64,000 nt of DNA, from positions 620,001 to 684,000 of the forward strand of contig DASQAF010000009.1 of assembly GCA_035635855.1 (NCBI GenBank), given 5' to 3'. Shown here piece after piece: positions 8,909 through 19,018 of this stretch; the first letter of the stretch is position 1, and each line of letters begins with the position of its first letter. The notes under the pieces were generated by a model. The model saw nothing but the letters and a program-made list of their open reading frames with translations. It had not been told where the DNA came from and ran no database searches. The DNA comes from UBA11740 sp035635855. Its GTDB lineage: Bacteria > Acidobacteriota > Blastocatellia > Pyrinomonadales > Pyrinomonadaceae. The position numbers and the translations under genes are program-made.

Positions 8909-9946
8909 CTAAGTAATCGCAACCTCGCCAGAACCGCGAATGACGCGGCCAATCTGATAACAAACACCGCCACTGGACTCGAGGTGAGTTTTGATGCGTG
9001 ACGCGTTTGCTTCTGCGCAGACAATCACCATCCCGATGCCCATGTTGAAGGTGCGAAACATTTCTGCGTCTTCAACGCTGCCGATGCGCCGCATTAATTG
9101 AAAGATAGGCAGGACAGGCCACGAGTCGCGCCTGATTTCCACACTGGTTCCCTCCGGCAATATGCGCGGAATATTTTCCAGCAGGCCGCCGCCGGTGATG
9201 TGCGCCAGGCCTTTTATTACGCCCTGGTCGAGCAGGCCTTCGAGTGCCGGCAGATAACTCAGGTGCGGTTTCAAAAGGGCTGCGCCCACAGTGTCGGAAA
9301 GTTCATCGAGATAAGTTTCAGGCCCATAGCCGGCAGCCTCAAAGAAAAGTTTGCGCGCCAGCGAGTAGCCATTCGTATGCAATCCAACTGAAGGCAATCC
9401 CAACACGATGTCGCCCAGGGCGATCGCTCGGCCGTCGATCACTTTTTCCTGATCGACCACGCCGACGATAAAACCGGCCACATCGTATTCGCCATCGGCG
9501 TAGAAGCCGGGCATCTCAGCCGTCTCGCCGCCGAGCAGCACACAACCGTTTTCGCGGCAACCGAGGGCGATGCCTTCGACAATGCCGGTAATCGTCTGAG
9601 GCGCGAGTCTTCCCGTGGCAATGTAATCGAGAAAGAAAAGCGGCCGGGCGCCCTGCACCAGAATGTCGTTGACGCAATGATTGACGAGATCGCGACCAAT
9701 GGTGTTGTGAACGCCGGTAGCGAAAGCGATCTTCAGTTTCGTTCCGACACCGTCCGCCGAGGCTACCAGCACCGGCCCGCGCATTGTGGGAAACGCCCCG
9801 TCGAACATACCGCCGAAACTGCCAATCTCAGACAGCGTGCGGGCGTTGAAGGTGGCGCGCGCCAGCTCTTTGATTTTGTCCGTCGCCCGGTTGGCGGCGT
9901 CAATGTCGACGCCGGCATCGCGATAGGTTGCAGGTTTAGTTTCCAC
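8909..9946 (-). CDS. purM: Phosphoribosylformylglycinamidine cyclo-ligase (AIR synthetase)
   Basis: ATP-dependent ring closure of FGAM to AIR, the fifth step of purine synthesis. At 345 aa it has the standard length. The AIRS N-domain carries the GGFGGMF-like motif (here IGSFGGMFDG), DGVGTKLKIA and NDILVQGARPLFFLDY; the C-domain has HITGGGLLENIPR. The start is the GTG at 9946, with only a weak ribosome site. It leads the minus-strand purM-DinB-purN-RDD operon. Upstream lies a repeat-filled gap, so the operon promoter is probably in 9947-10156. Confidence 0.96.
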   Translation of the reverse strand: METKPATYRDAGVDIDAANRATDKIKELARATFNARTLSEIGSFGGMFDGAFPTMRGPVLVASADGVGTKLKIAFATGVHNTIGRDLVNHCVNDILVQGARPLFFLDYIATGRLAPQTITGIVEGIALGCRENGCVLLGGETAEMPGFYADGEYDVAGFIVGVVDQEKVIDGRAIALGDIVLGLPSVGLHTNGYSLARKLFFEAAGYGPETYLDELSDTVGAALLKPHLSYLPALEGLLDQGVIKGLAHITGGGLLENIPRILPEGTSVEIRRDSWPVLPIFQLMRRIGSVEDAEMFRTFNMGIGMVIVCAEANASRIKTHLESSGGVCYQIGRVIRGSGEVAIT

Positions 9947-9987
9947 GTGAATGAATCCAGAGTATTACGGCTCTGCCGTCTGATGTG

Positions 9988-10132
9988 CGGAAGGTCTTTG
10001 ACCTTCCGGAAAAGGCTGGTAAGTCCCTGGGCTACGCCCTTCCTTCGATCTTCCAACTGCTTAAGCGTCTGAAACCGGGGCATAGCCCCACACTAACCAA
10101 GGGAGGCTCTCCGGAAGGTCATTGACCTTCCG
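9988..10132. repeat. Pair of GGAAGGTC/GACCTTCC palindromes upstream of purM
   Basis: The palindrome CGGAAGGTCNTTGACCTTCCG occurs twice, at 9988-10008 and 10112-10132, differing at one loop base. Between them is a smaller hairpin around GGGGCATAGCCCC. The structure fills the gap between the MBL-fold gene and purM on the minus strand. Confidence 0.8.
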
Positions 10133-10156
10133 CCCATCAAGCGGCGAAGCCGCAAC

Positions 10157-11314
10157 TCACTTCTTCTTTGGCTTCTCAGGTTTCGGTTTCGGCGGCGGGC
10201 CAAAATCGCCGTACGCGATAAAGCCCGAACGAGATGAATCATCTTTCTGAGCTTCGCGGCCCATCCCGAGATCGTCTTTGGTTTCTTTTGCAGCCTTGAT
10301 CTCGTAAATGTGGGTGCCGTTTGCGTCTCCTTTGCCTTTGGTCGTGATCGTAATCTCGCCCTGTAGATCGGTGCGCCAAAGCTTGACGTTGGCGCCTTTC
10401 AGACGATCAAGCACCGCCTGCGCCGGGTGGCCATAACGATTCCACGCGCCGTCGGAAATGATCGCGGCCTCGGGATGCACCCGCTTTACAAATTCCTCCG
10501 AGGTTGCGTACTTGGATCCGTGGTGCGCAACCTTGATCACTTTCGCATTCAGATCGAGATCTTTTTTGCCCAACAAGCGCTGTTCAGTCTGTGTTTCGGC
10601 GTCGCCCATGAAGAGCATGGTGAACTCGCCATAATCAAGTCGCATCACAATCGAGTTCGCGTTCGTATCGTTGCCGCCGGCCTTCATCTGATCCTTGTTG
10701 AAGAATGGTTCCGAGGGAGCCAGCACGGTCAGAATAGCGCCACCGCCGAGATCGTATTTCTTTCCCGGCTGCGCCTTTTCATACTGCGCGCCGCTTTGCT
10801 TTAACGCGGCCGCGTACTCATCGAAGAAGGTCGTGGCTGTCTTTACTTTCTTTTTCGGAGGTGGCGGCGGCGCTGCCCTGGACCCCTTGCCTTTCTTTGC
10901 CGGAGGTTCGGGCGCAGGGGTCGAGAGATCGACGCCATTATCTATGACGGCGCCAACCTTTATGCCGTTCATGACCTCGTCGGCGGCGCCGATATGATCC
11001 GGGTGTGGGTGCGTAGCTATGAAGTAATCCAACCGCTCAACCTTGTAGCGCTTCAACGCGTCAAGCACGACTTTGCCTTTGCCGGCGTCACCGGCGTCAA
11101 TCAGCACGGATTTTCCCGTCGGCGAAACAATCAGAATCGAATCGCCGTCGATCGGCCCCACGTCGAGCACGTAAACTTTCAGTTCGCCAGAAGGCTTCGG
11201 CGGGCGCGAACGCCACCAGGGCAGACCCCATTTCACCCAGGCAAACACCCCCGCCCCTATCAACAGCACGAGCACTGCAATCGCGCATCCGCATCCACGT
11301 GTACTTCGCTTCAC
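10157..11314 (-). CDS. Membrane-anchored ComEC/Rec2-like metallo-beta-lactamase-fold hydrolase
   Basis: 385 aa with one N-terminal transmembrane helix (residues 10-30) and an extracytoplasmic hydrolase domain. The metal motif HPHPDH is at 102-107 and VAHHGSKYAT lies further on, the pattern of the soluble domain of the DNA-uptake channel ComEC. No competence-channel domain is present, so this is the stand-alone type, not ComEC itself. An unusual proline/lysine-rich insertion (PPPPPKKK) lies near residue 150, and a second PKPKPEKPKKK tail ends the protein. The substrate is unknown; nuclease or phosphodiesterase activity is plausible. The start is a GTG. Confidence 0.85.
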   Translation of the reverse strand: MKRSTRGCGCAIAVLVLLIGAGVFAWVKWGLPWWRSRPPKPSGELKVYVLDVGPIDGDSILIVSPTGKSVLIDAGDAGKGKVVLDALKRYKVERLDYFIATHPHPDHIGAADEVMNGIKVGAVIDNGVDLSTPAPEPPAKKGKGSRAAPPPPPKKKVKTATTFFDEYAAALKQSGAQYEKAQPGKKYDLGGGAILTVLAPSEPFFNKDQMKAGGNDTNANSIVMRLDYGEFTMLFMGDAETQTEQRLLGKKDLDLNAKVIKVAHHGSKYATSEEFVKRVHPEAAIISDGAWNRYGHPAQAVLDRLKGANVKLWRTDLQGEITITTKGKGDANGTHIYEIKAAKETKDDLGMGREAQKDDSSRSGFIAYGDFGPPPKPKPEKPKKK

Positions 11315-11362
11315 CTGAATTGACTCCGTTCTGCGGCCCTTACTTTACTACGCCGCACGAAA

Positions 11363-12661
11363 CTATGAGAACCTGATTCGCTCAAGCACCAGCAACCCGA
11401 TCGAGATCAGCGCCAGCGCGTACATCACCGGGTGGATCTCGCGGCGGCGGCCGACCATCAGATAAAGACCTACGTGTGAGATGAACCCCCACAGAATTCC
11501 CTGGGTGATTGAAAACGTCAGCGGGATCAGAATCAAAGTCAGAAACGCCGGCACGCCTTCCTCCAATTTTGAGAATTTAATCTGGCCGACACTCTTGAAC
11601 ATCGCTGCACCCACCAGAATCAAAACTGCCGCGGTGGCGTAGGGCGGCACCATGCCGGCGAGAGGTGCGATGAAAAAGCACGGCAGGAAACAAAGCGCCG
11701 TAAACACCGAAGTCATTCCCGTCCGCCCGCCCATGCTGATGCCGGCAATGCTTTCGATATAGGCGGTGCCCGACGACGTGCCCGCCACGCCGGCGCCCAT
11801 CGTCGCCAACGAATCAACGATCAACCCTTCGCGCAGATTGCGCGGATGGCCGTGCTCGTCCAAAAGATCGGCGGCGTGGGCGACGCCTAGAAATGTCGAG
11901 ATGGAATCAAAGAAGTCCGTAAAGAGAATGGCGATGATCGATGGGACCAGAGCGAGTTTCAAAGCGCCGAAAATATCCAGCTTAAGAAAGACGCTTTTGA
12001 AATCAGGCAAGCTCAAAGCCTGCGACGGGGCGGTCACCAGACCCAGCGCCCAGGCGACGAGGGTAACGACGACGATTGCGAGGAGAAACGCGAACGCATT
12101 CTTCCTGGCCATCAGGAAAACTGAGATCGCCAGTCCGAGAATCGTGAGCAGCGCGGGCTTGCCCAGCGCGCCCAGCTTCACAAACGTTACCGGATCCGCA
12201 ACGATGAAGCCGGCGTTCTTCAAACCAATAAAGGTGAGAAACATGCCGATGCCCGCGGCGGCGGCGATTCTCAATTCAGCGGGAATGGCTTTGGCAATCG
12301 ATTCGCGAATGGGCGTGACTGAGATGAGGAGAAAGAAAACTCCGGCCCAGAAAATAATTCCCAGGGCCGTCGGCCACGGCACTCCCTTTCCTAAAATTAT
12401 GGTGTAGGTAAAGAAAGCGTTGATGCCCATGCCGGGCGCAACCGCAAACGGCAGCTTCGCGTAAAGACCCATCAGCAGAGTCATCGTAAAGCAAATAAGC
12501 ACGGTCGCCGTCAGCACGCCCGTGAAGGCCATGCCGGTCTTGCCACCGGCGGAAAGAATCTGCGGATTCACGATTACGATGTAAGCCATCGTGAAGAACG
12601 TCGTGATGCCCGCGATGGCTTCGGTCTTAAGGTTGGATTTTCGAGCAGCAGATGAATCCAT
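11363..12661 (-). CDS. NCS2/AzgA-type purine (adenine, hypoxanthine, guanine) permease
   Basis: Polytopic permease of 432 aa with about 12-13 hydrophobic segments. The N-terminal block TFFTMAYIVIVNPQIL and the later GTSSGTAYIESIAGI are typical of the AzgA branch of the nucleobase transporters. It imports purine bases with protons. It lies 1.4 kb upstream of the purine-synthesis operon on the same strand, separated by the MBL-fold gene, which agrees with salvage and synthesis being placed together. The ATG at 12661 abuts a long inverted repeat on its upstream side. Confidence 0.9.
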   Translation of the reverse strand: MDSSAARKSNLKTEAIAGITTFFTMAYIVIVNPQILSAGGKTGMAFTGVLTATVLICFTMTLLMGLYAKLPFAVAPGMGINAFFTYTIILGKGVPWPTALGIIFWAGVFFLLISVTPIRESIAKAIPAELRIAAAAGIGMFLTFIGLKNAGFIVADPVTFVKLGALGKPALLTILGLAISVFLMARKNAFAFLLAIVVVTLVAWALGLVTAPSQALSLPDFKSVFLKLDIFGALKLALVPSIIAILFTDFFDSISTFLGVAHAADLLDEHGHPRNLREGLIVDSLATMGAGVAGTSSGTAYIESIAGISMGGRTGMTSVFTALCFLPCFFIAPLAGMVPPYATAAVLILVGAAMFKSVGQIKFSKLEEGVPAFLTLILIPLTFSITQGILWGFISHVGLYLMVGRRREIHPVMYALALISIGLLVLERIRFS

Positions 12662-12686
12662 GATGACTTGAAACGCGAACGCCTAA

Positions 12687-12801
12687 GCTGGGAGCGCGGA
12701 CGTCCCGTCCGCACAGTGCCGTAGGCGCTCAAAGTCTCTTGGCAATTGACGAATATTTCGCGCTTCGCGCTCAGTGCGGACGGGACGTCCGCGCTCCCAG
12801 C
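12687..12801. repeat. Inverted repeat with 28-bp perfect arms (GCGCGGACGTCC family)
   Basis: Arms at 12687-12714 and 12774-12801 are exact reverse complements over 28 bp. The 59-bp centre contains a smaller TTCGCGCTTCGCGC hairpin. Each arm is itself partly palindromic (GGACGTCC, GGACG...CGTCC). Related copies occur at 41631-41744 and, as a single arm, inside moaDE at about 49858-49882. Confidence 0.92.
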
Positions 12802-12821
12802 ATTAACTAGACTTTCTCGGC

Positions 12822-13862
<1,041 letters not shown>

Positions 13863-14084
13863 TTTCCTGACCCGAACTCTATGATGTGTGATTCAAATAT
13901 ACTTTCCCCTCCCAAAGGGAGAGGACCAACAGACCGAAGTCCGTGCTGCTTCGAGCTGGAAAACTCTATCACAGAATCTGGAGATGATTATGGGAAGCTT
14001 TGCGGCAAACGGAGTTTAGATTTCGAGCGTTAGCCCGCGCCGGCAATCAGCAACCTAAAAGTTGAACTCTGAACTGGAAATTGA

Positions 14085-14726
14085 CTAGCGACCGGCGGCA
14101 GCAACCAGAGGTTCTGTGTCGGCTGCATCCGGCACCGTCCTAACCCCACGCGGCCTGATCATGGAAAGCCTGGGAGTCTCGGCTGGTGAGTGCTGATGCA
14201 ACTCGTTCACTGGCTTTTGAGAAGACTGCACAAAATGGCAATGACCTTCAAAAACCGCGCCCGGCTCAATTCTGAGCGATGGTGTTTCGATGTTTCCAAG
14301 TACCTTCGCAGAGCTGCCCATTTCGACCCGCACGGTTGCTTTGATATCACCCCGCACCAGCCCGGCGATGATCGCTACCGGCACGAACAGATCAGTATTC
14401 ACTTCACCAGCTTCAGTCACAACCAGCGTCCCCGTGTAGGAACGCACCAGGCCGGTGACATAGCCATCTACCTGCAAGGTGCCTTCAAATCTGAATTCAC
14501 CCGGCACCGGCGGTGGTTCTGCTGAGGGCCCTTTGGATGGACGAGTTTCGCTGCCGGGACCACGATTTTCATCTAACGTGAGTATAGGCTGGATCGATTC
14601 GAGCCATGCGTCAAAGTATGGCGATGTATTGGAAGGCAGATCGGCAGACTCGCCGGCTCCGGCAGAGTGATTCAGAGAAACTTCACCCCTGGTAACTTTC
14701 GATGATTCGCCATCCGCACCTGACAT
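14085..14726 (-). CDS. Bactofilin-like polymer-forming protein (second gene of pair)
   Basis: 213 aa. Residues about 75-180 form the bactofilin beta-helix (GEFRFEGTLQVDGYVTG, then VFEGHCHF). N- and C-terminal flanks are disordered and rich in Ser, Pro and Glu. Bactofilins polymerise without nucleotide and scaffold envelope enzymes or cell shape. A strong GAGGGTGG ribosome site precedes the ATG. It lies 27 bp downstream of the other bactofilin gene. No peptidoglycan enzyme or M23 peptidase, the usual partner, adjoins. Confidence 0.87.
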   Translation of the reverse strand: MSGADGESSKVTRGEVSLNHSAGAGESADLPSNTSPYFDAWLESIQPILTLDENRGPGSETRPSKGPSAEPPPVPGEFRFEGTLQVDGYVTGLVRSYTGTLVVTEAGEVNTDLFVPVAIIAGLVRGDIKATVRVEMGSSAKVLGNIETPSLRIEPGAVFEGHCHFVQSSQKPVNELHQHSPAETPRLSMIRPRGVRTVPDAADTEPLVAAAGR

Positions 14727-14753
14727 GGAACCACCCTCGTTAGGTTTGGCTAT

Positions 14754-15407
14754 TTACTCGCCGATGTCTTCATTTTTGAGCATCCGGCAATCGCCATGAA
14801 AGACCGCGCCCGGCTTCATCGCGATGGAACGCGTCGAGATGTTACCGTTGATGACCGCGCCCGGCCCGAGTTCAACCCGTTCGTGACCAACGACGTCCCC
14901 ATTGACCGTGCCGCTGATTACTGCCACGGCTACGTCAATCGAGGCATCAACCCTCGCTGAGCCATCGATGATCAGCGTTCCTTTAAACGAGAACACCTTG
15001 CCGGCGATGTGCCCGTTTACGCGCAGCATGTCTTTGAAGCTGATCTCTCCGGTGAGTTGCGGGACGGATTCCACCGGACCACTGTGGGGGCGCTGTCTGA
15101 TGGACAGGGCGCTGCCGTCGGCGCCTAACTGCCCGGTGATCACGCCGTCCATGGCCATCAAGCCGCGAAACGTTGCTTCTCCGGTAATCACGGGAACCCG
15201 GGCTTGAAAGCTGTACGCGTTATCGCGGCCTGTTCTGACCGTGGTTGATACGGGCCCGCGATTCTTTGCTGCCTCAATACCCGTCACCGTCGTCGGAAGA
15301 CGGCGCGGACCCTGGGAAGCAGCCACGGCTGCGGCTTGAACAGGGGGAATAGGTGGCTCGGCCTTACGTTTTGACTCAATGTTTAGAGCTGGCGTGACTG
15401 CAGGCAT
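14754..15407 (-). CDS. Bactofilin-like polymer-forming protein (first gene of pair)
   Basis: 217 aa. After a disordered Pro/Ala-rich N-terminus, the bactofilin fold appears as two successive blocks. The first (VITGEATFRGLMAMDGVITG) and second (QLTGEISFKDMLRVNGHIAG) repeat the same pattern, suggesting an internal duplication of the first rungs of the beta-helix. The second block continues through VAVISGTVNGDV to FHGDCRM, closely parallel to the neighbouring bactofilin. GGGGAG precedes the ATG. The pair forms a two-gene operon and may co-polymerise. Confidence 0.87.
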   Translation of the reverse strand: MPAVTPALNIESKRKAEPPIPPVQAAAVAASQGPRRLPTTVTGIEAAKNRGPVSTTVRTGRDNAYSFQARVPVITGEATFRGLMAMDGVITGQLGADGSALSIRQRPHSGPVESVPQLTGEISFKDMLRVNGHIAGKVFSFKGTLIIDGSARVDASIDVAVAVISGTVNGDVVGHERVELGPGAVINGNISTRSIAMKPGAVFHGDCRMLKNEDIGE

Positions 15408-15938
15408 TTTTGTTCTCCCCAGGAACTCCTATGTAAGTTCCAAAATTGAAAATTCGATTTATTCGTGGGGGGGAACTCGCTCACGATAAGCGGCGGGCGA
15501 GCCGTTCTCGAAACCATCTGCCTTGAAGAAGCCGAACAGTATCACAGGCCAGCGGGTCGCACAAGAAGTTTCGGCAAGCTCAACCGTTAGGCCGGCAGGT
15601 GTTGAAGGTTTTAGTAGAATATTTTACTCAGCCGGTTGGGCGCCTCAGTCCGCAGTTCTCATAGTTCCGGTTGTTTTCTGTCCAAACAAGACCCAGCCCT
15701 TTCATTTCGCGTTCTGAATGCTTGGGCGAGCACGTCTTCGATATGACCGCTCTCTGGCAAACGGAAATGCAGTCAGGGTCAGAGAGATCGCCAGGATTAG
15801 AGACCGACTTGTTTGCTTCATGAAGACTAACTCAAATGTGAAGTTGAAGGCATTGTTGGCCTCAGGTTTCCGCCAGTGGAGCAAAACTCTCCTTCTTGTC
15901 ACCCGCAGCCTTCGCGTGGCATCCTCAACGAGCACGCT
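15408..15938. other. 531-bp gap between bactofilin pair and ttcA
   Basis: Divergent upstream regions of the bactofilin operon (minus) and ttcA (plus). A 39-codon minus-strand frame starting near 15821 would begin with a signal-like segment, but it has no ribosome site and a basic, low-complexity tail, so I do not call it. No repeat, RNA gene or clear promoter boxes seen. Confidence 0.5.
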
Positions 15939-16787
15939 ATGTCCGCAGACAACAAAACGAAAACGAAACTCTTGCGCCGCATGGGCGAGGCGATCAGAGA
16001 CTTTCGCATGATCGAAGATGGCGATCGCGTGATGGTCTGTCTGTCAGGCGGAAAAGACAGCTACACACTGCTGGAGTTGTTGCTTGACGTACAAGGGCGC
16101 GCCCCGGTGAGATTCGATCTGCTGGCTGTCAACCTGGATCAGAAACAACCGGGATTCCCGGCCGAAGTCTTGCCGGGCTATTTGAGTGAGCGCGGTGTGC
16201 CCTTTCGCATCGTCGAGCGCGACACCTACTCGATCGTCAAGCGTCTGGTGCCGGAAGGCAAGACTTATTGTGCGGTCTGCTCTCGGCTGCGGCGCGGTGT
16301 TCTCTACAACATCGCTGAGGAAGAAGGCTGCACCAAGATCGCTCTCGGCCATCATGCCGACGACATCATCACGACTTTCCTCTTAAATCTGTTTTATGTC
16401 GGCACGTTGAAAGCGATGCCGCCGGTGCTGCGTTCGAATGACGGGCGCAACACGGTAATTCGTCCGCTCGCCTATTGCCGCGAAACGGACATTGCCGAGT
16501 TTGCCGCGCGGGCACAGTTCCCGATCATTCCCTGTGACCTCTGCGGCTCGCAGTCAAACCTGAAGCGGGTGCGCATCAAACGGCTGATTGAAGATTTGGA
16601 AAAAGAGATTCCGCACGTCCGCGCCTCGCTGCTGACGGCGTTGGGCCGCGCGGTGCCCTCGCACCTGTTGGATCCGAATCTTTTCGACTTCAAGAAACTT
16701 TCGACAGGAATCGGGGATGTCGAGGCCGAACTCGACCTGGCTTTAGGTCACACCGACAACGAGCCGGCGCTGGTCGCGATTGCGTAA
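15939..16787 (+). CDS. ttcA: tRNA 2-thiocytidine(32) synthetase
   Basis: 282-aa PP-loop ATPase that thiolates C32 in certain tRNAs, using an iron-sulfur cluster. The PP-loop SGGKDS is at 36-41. The cluster cysteines are Cys111 and Cys114 (CAVC) and a further pair Cys199/Cys202 (CDLC), of which the latter is the likely third ligand. I start at the ATG at 15939 (MSADNKTK); an extension upstream adds unrelated residues. A repeat element follows the stop immediately. Confidence 0.92.
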   Translation: MSADNKTKTKLLRRMGEAIRDFRMIEDGDRVMVCLSGGKDSYTLLELLLDVQGRAPVRFDLLAVNLDQKQPGFPAEVLPGYLSERGVPFRIVERDTYSIVKRLVPEGKTYCAVCSRLRRGVLYNIAEEEGCTKIALGHHADDIITTFLLNLFYVGTLKAMPPVLRSNDGRNTVIRPLAYCRETDIAEFAARAQFPIIPCDLCGSQSNLKRVRIKRLIEDLEKEIPHVRASLLTALGRAVPSHLLDPNLFDFKKLSTGIGDVEAELDLALGHTDNEPALVAIA

Positions 16788-16797
16788 TCAAGTTTTC

Positions 16798-16873
16798 ACC
16801 ACAAAGACACAAAGACCACAAAGCCGTCTATGGGTATTGGAATTCTCTTTCGTGTCTTCGTGTCTTTGTGGTA
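16798..16873. repeat. Inverted repeat of the CACAAAGAC family after ttcA
   Basis: Arms of about 25 bp (16798-16823 and 16848-16872), made of iterated CACAAAGA words on the left and TCTTTGTG on the right, pair with few mismatches. Similar words occur at 41752-41782, 32648-32745, 43184-43259 and 59557-59616. It lies between ttcA and the next gene, and would be read through if that gene used the upstream TTG. Confidence 0.8.
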
Positions 16874-16884
16874 AAACCGCCCGC

Positions 16885-17931
16885 GTGGCGACGACGAAAA
16901 AACGCGAACTCGATCTTAGTGATTTTCCGCCCGGCACGGTGACTGAGTACACGACCCTCGTCTGTCTCGCCTGTATCTTTGACATTTTCACCAGGCAACT
17001 GGGTCTGGCGCCGCGCACAGCGTTCTCCGAAGTCAAACGTCACGCGCCAACGATTGCAGAACTGACCAGGCGCCAGGCGATGCGTCCCTACTTCGACAGC
17101 GACGAAAAGAACCCGCACTGTCCCTTTTGTGGTTCTGCAAAGCGCTGGCTCGCACGCTTTGATACTTACTGCATTGAAGGCAGCAGGACCACGGATGCCG
17201 CGCGACGCGCGTTGATCAAAAAACTTCCCAAAGCCGACGAGCAGTTTCTGGTAATCGAAAAGAAATCTAACTCGCGCGCCGTATTTTTTGATTGGCTGGA
17301 CACGCTGGGTCGCAACCTCGAACTGAATGATGAAAGCTGGCTGGTCGACGCCACTCGCATGTATCTGGAGCGGCGCGAGCGCAAAACGAATTGGGCCGAG
17401 GTTTTCGAGGACTTGCGCGCGGTGCGCCGCTCAAGTCGCTTGACTGAAGGTTGGGAACTCGACGGCGGGCGTTTGTTTCTGGCGCCACCACTCTACAGCG
17501 AGGCCTTGCTGATCCAATACCTAATCAGCCGCTCGCATGCGCACGGGGGATTGACCCTCGAAGGCCGCCTGACCCTAATGGATCTGATCCGGCGCCTGCG
17601 CTACAGCGGCTATCTCGACGAGTTGGGAATTACTGAACGCGAACCGGGCGAAGTTTTCGAAAAACTGATTGACCATCTGGCATCAACTCACGAATGGTCT
17701 GGTGTCAGAGCCCCGGCTAATCGGGGTAGCGACCGGCTCACCGCCGCAAAGAAGAAAACAAAGACTGCAACTAAAAAGGGCGCGAAGAAATCATCGAAAT
17801 CCCGCAAAGGGAAGTCAGCGCCACCCGAACCCGAAGCAGCCGTTACGGAATCAGTGAAGCTTCATTACGTTGTCGATCGTCGCGACTTCCTGGAAAAGGT
17901 GAAGAGCGTTTATGCCAGTTATGCCGGTTGA
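16885..17931 (+). CDS. Unknown protein with zinc-ribbon-like Cys pairs and lysine-rich segment
   Basis: 348 aa if started at the GTG at 16885. A longer frame back to a TTG overlapping the ttcA stop would translate an intergenic repeat, so I reject it. No family recognised. Residues about 25-30 hold CLAC and residues about 76-79 CPFC, four cysteines that could bind zinc. A mixed alpha region rich in charged residues follows. Residues about 285-312 form a histone-H1-like run of Lys, Ala and Ser (KKKTKTATKKGAKK), and the protein closes with a folded-looking tail (HYVVDRRDFLEKVKSVY). The lysine run suggests nucleic-acid or anionic-surface binding; that is inference. Confidence 0.7.
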   Translation: MATTKKRELDLSDFPPGTVTEYTTLVCLACIFDIFTRQLGLAPRTAFSEVKRHAPTIAELTRRQAMRPYFDSDEKNPHCPFCGSAKRWLARFDTYCIEGSRTTDAARRALIKKLPKADEQFLVIEKKSNSRAVFFDWLDTLGRNLELNDESWLVDATRMYLERRERKTNWAEVFEDLRAVRRSSRLTEGWELDGGRLFLAPPLYSEALLIQYLISRSHAHGGLTLEGRLTLMDLIRRLRYSGYLDELGITEREPGEVFEKLIDHLASTHEWSGVRAPANRGSDRLTAAKKKTKTATKKGAKKSSKSRKGKSAPPEPEAAVTESVKLHYVVDRRDFLEKVKSVYASYAG

Positions 17932-18103
17932 GAACTGCTCTACCGGTTTACGCGCTATTGCCCGACAAGTAGAGCCTTCCTGTTCACCGATCGACGATTC
18001 GATAAGTCCGCAGCAGCAGCCAGCGTCGCGCTTCTTTTTCACGCCACTGCTTTGCAGCTGTCAACAGAAAAGGATTTGACGGCCGGCCGTCGAACGAAGG
18101 TGT

Positions 18104-19018
18104 TCAGGCCCGGCGCTCGATAATAAAGTCGGCGATCGATTGCAGGAGCTCCGAAGGCCTTTCGATCCGATCGAGCGCATCGCCCGCGGCGCGATGGACG
18201 ACTTCAAGCTGGGCGTGGCTGGCTTCCATCCCGTAAAGCGCCGGATAAGTTGCCTTGCGCGAGCGCGCATCCTTTCCCGGCGTCTTGCCGAGATCTTCAG
18301 CCGTTGCAGTCACGTCCAGAAGATCGTCGGTGATTTGAAACAACAGCCCGAGATTGTTTGCGTATTCCGTAATCGCCTGGAGTTCAGCTTCATTTGCGCC
18401 GGCGATGATCGCCCCGCAGCGAGCGGCCGCGCGAATCAAGGCGCCGGTCTTTCGATGATGAATGCGTTCCAACTCGCCGCTGCTAACTTCTCGGGATTCC
18501 GCATCCAGATCGTGGGCCTGTCCGGCCACCATGCCTTCGGGAGTTCCAGAGGCCCGCGCGATTTCAGAGATTAATTGGACACGCAGGGGTGGCGGCAACC
18601 TGGCATCTTCAGCGATCGTTTGGAAAGCGAGCGCCTGCAAAGCATCTCCCGCCAGGATCGCCGTCGCTTCGTCAAACTTTACATGGCAGGTCGGCCGGCC
18701 GCGCCGCAAGTCATCGTTGTCCATGGCCGGCAGATCGTCGTGAATCAACGAATAGGTGTGAATCATCTCCAGCGCGCAGGCGGTGCGCAAAAGATTGTCA
18801 GGTGCGGCGCCGAACGTTTGACCCGTGGCCAGCAGCAGCGCCGGGCGAAATCGTTTGCCGCCGGCAAACAGGCTCCAGCGAATCGCAGCGTGAACGCCCA
18901 CCGGCTCTGTGCTCTCTTCGGGAATTAATTGATCGAGTTCGGAATCAATCAGCGCGCGACACGAGGTGAAGAATTCGCGGGCGTCGGTTGCGGCAATAGT
19001 ATTAACCACAGAGGTCAC
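18104..19018 (-). CDS. ispA: Polyprenyl diphosphate synthase (farnesyl/geranylgeranyl type)
   Basis: 304-aa trans-prenyltransferase that condenses IPP with allylic diphosphates. The first aspartate-rich motif DDLPAMDND starts at residue 94, and the second, DDLLDVTATAEDLGK, lies near 235. The four-residue spacing of the first motif is the bacterial FPP/GGPP type, so the product is C15 or C20 and not a long chain. The usual neighbour xseB lies 17 bp upstream. The annotated GTG start and the next codons (VTSVV) fall inside a GTGACCTCTGTGG repeat; a second in-frame GTG at 19009 is possible. Final gene of the xseA operon. Confidence 0.9.
   Translation of the reverse strand: MTSVVNTIAATDAREFFTSCRALIDSELDQLIPEESTEPVGVHAAIRWSLFAGGKRFRPALLLATGQTFGAAPDNLLRTACALEMIHTYSLIHDDLPAMDNDDLRRGRPTCHVKFDEATAILAGDALQALAFQTIAEDARLPPPLRVQLISEIARASGTPEGMVAGQAHDLDAESREVSSGELERIHHRKTGALIRAAARCGAIIAGANEAELQAITEYANNLGLLFQITDDLLDVTATAEDLGKTPGKDARSRKATYPALYGMEASHAQLEVVHRAAGDALDRIERPSELLQSIADFIIERRA

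Noticed and set aside
15702..16011. Two overlapping frames (78 and 98 aa) upstream of ttcA
   Set aside because: Basic, repeat-like composition, no ribosome site; the plus-strand frame overlaps the start of ttcA in another phase.
17851..18042. Minus-strand frame of 63 aa with CCCG cysteines
   Set aside because: It overlaps the end of the unknown 348-aa gene on the other strand and has no ribosome site.
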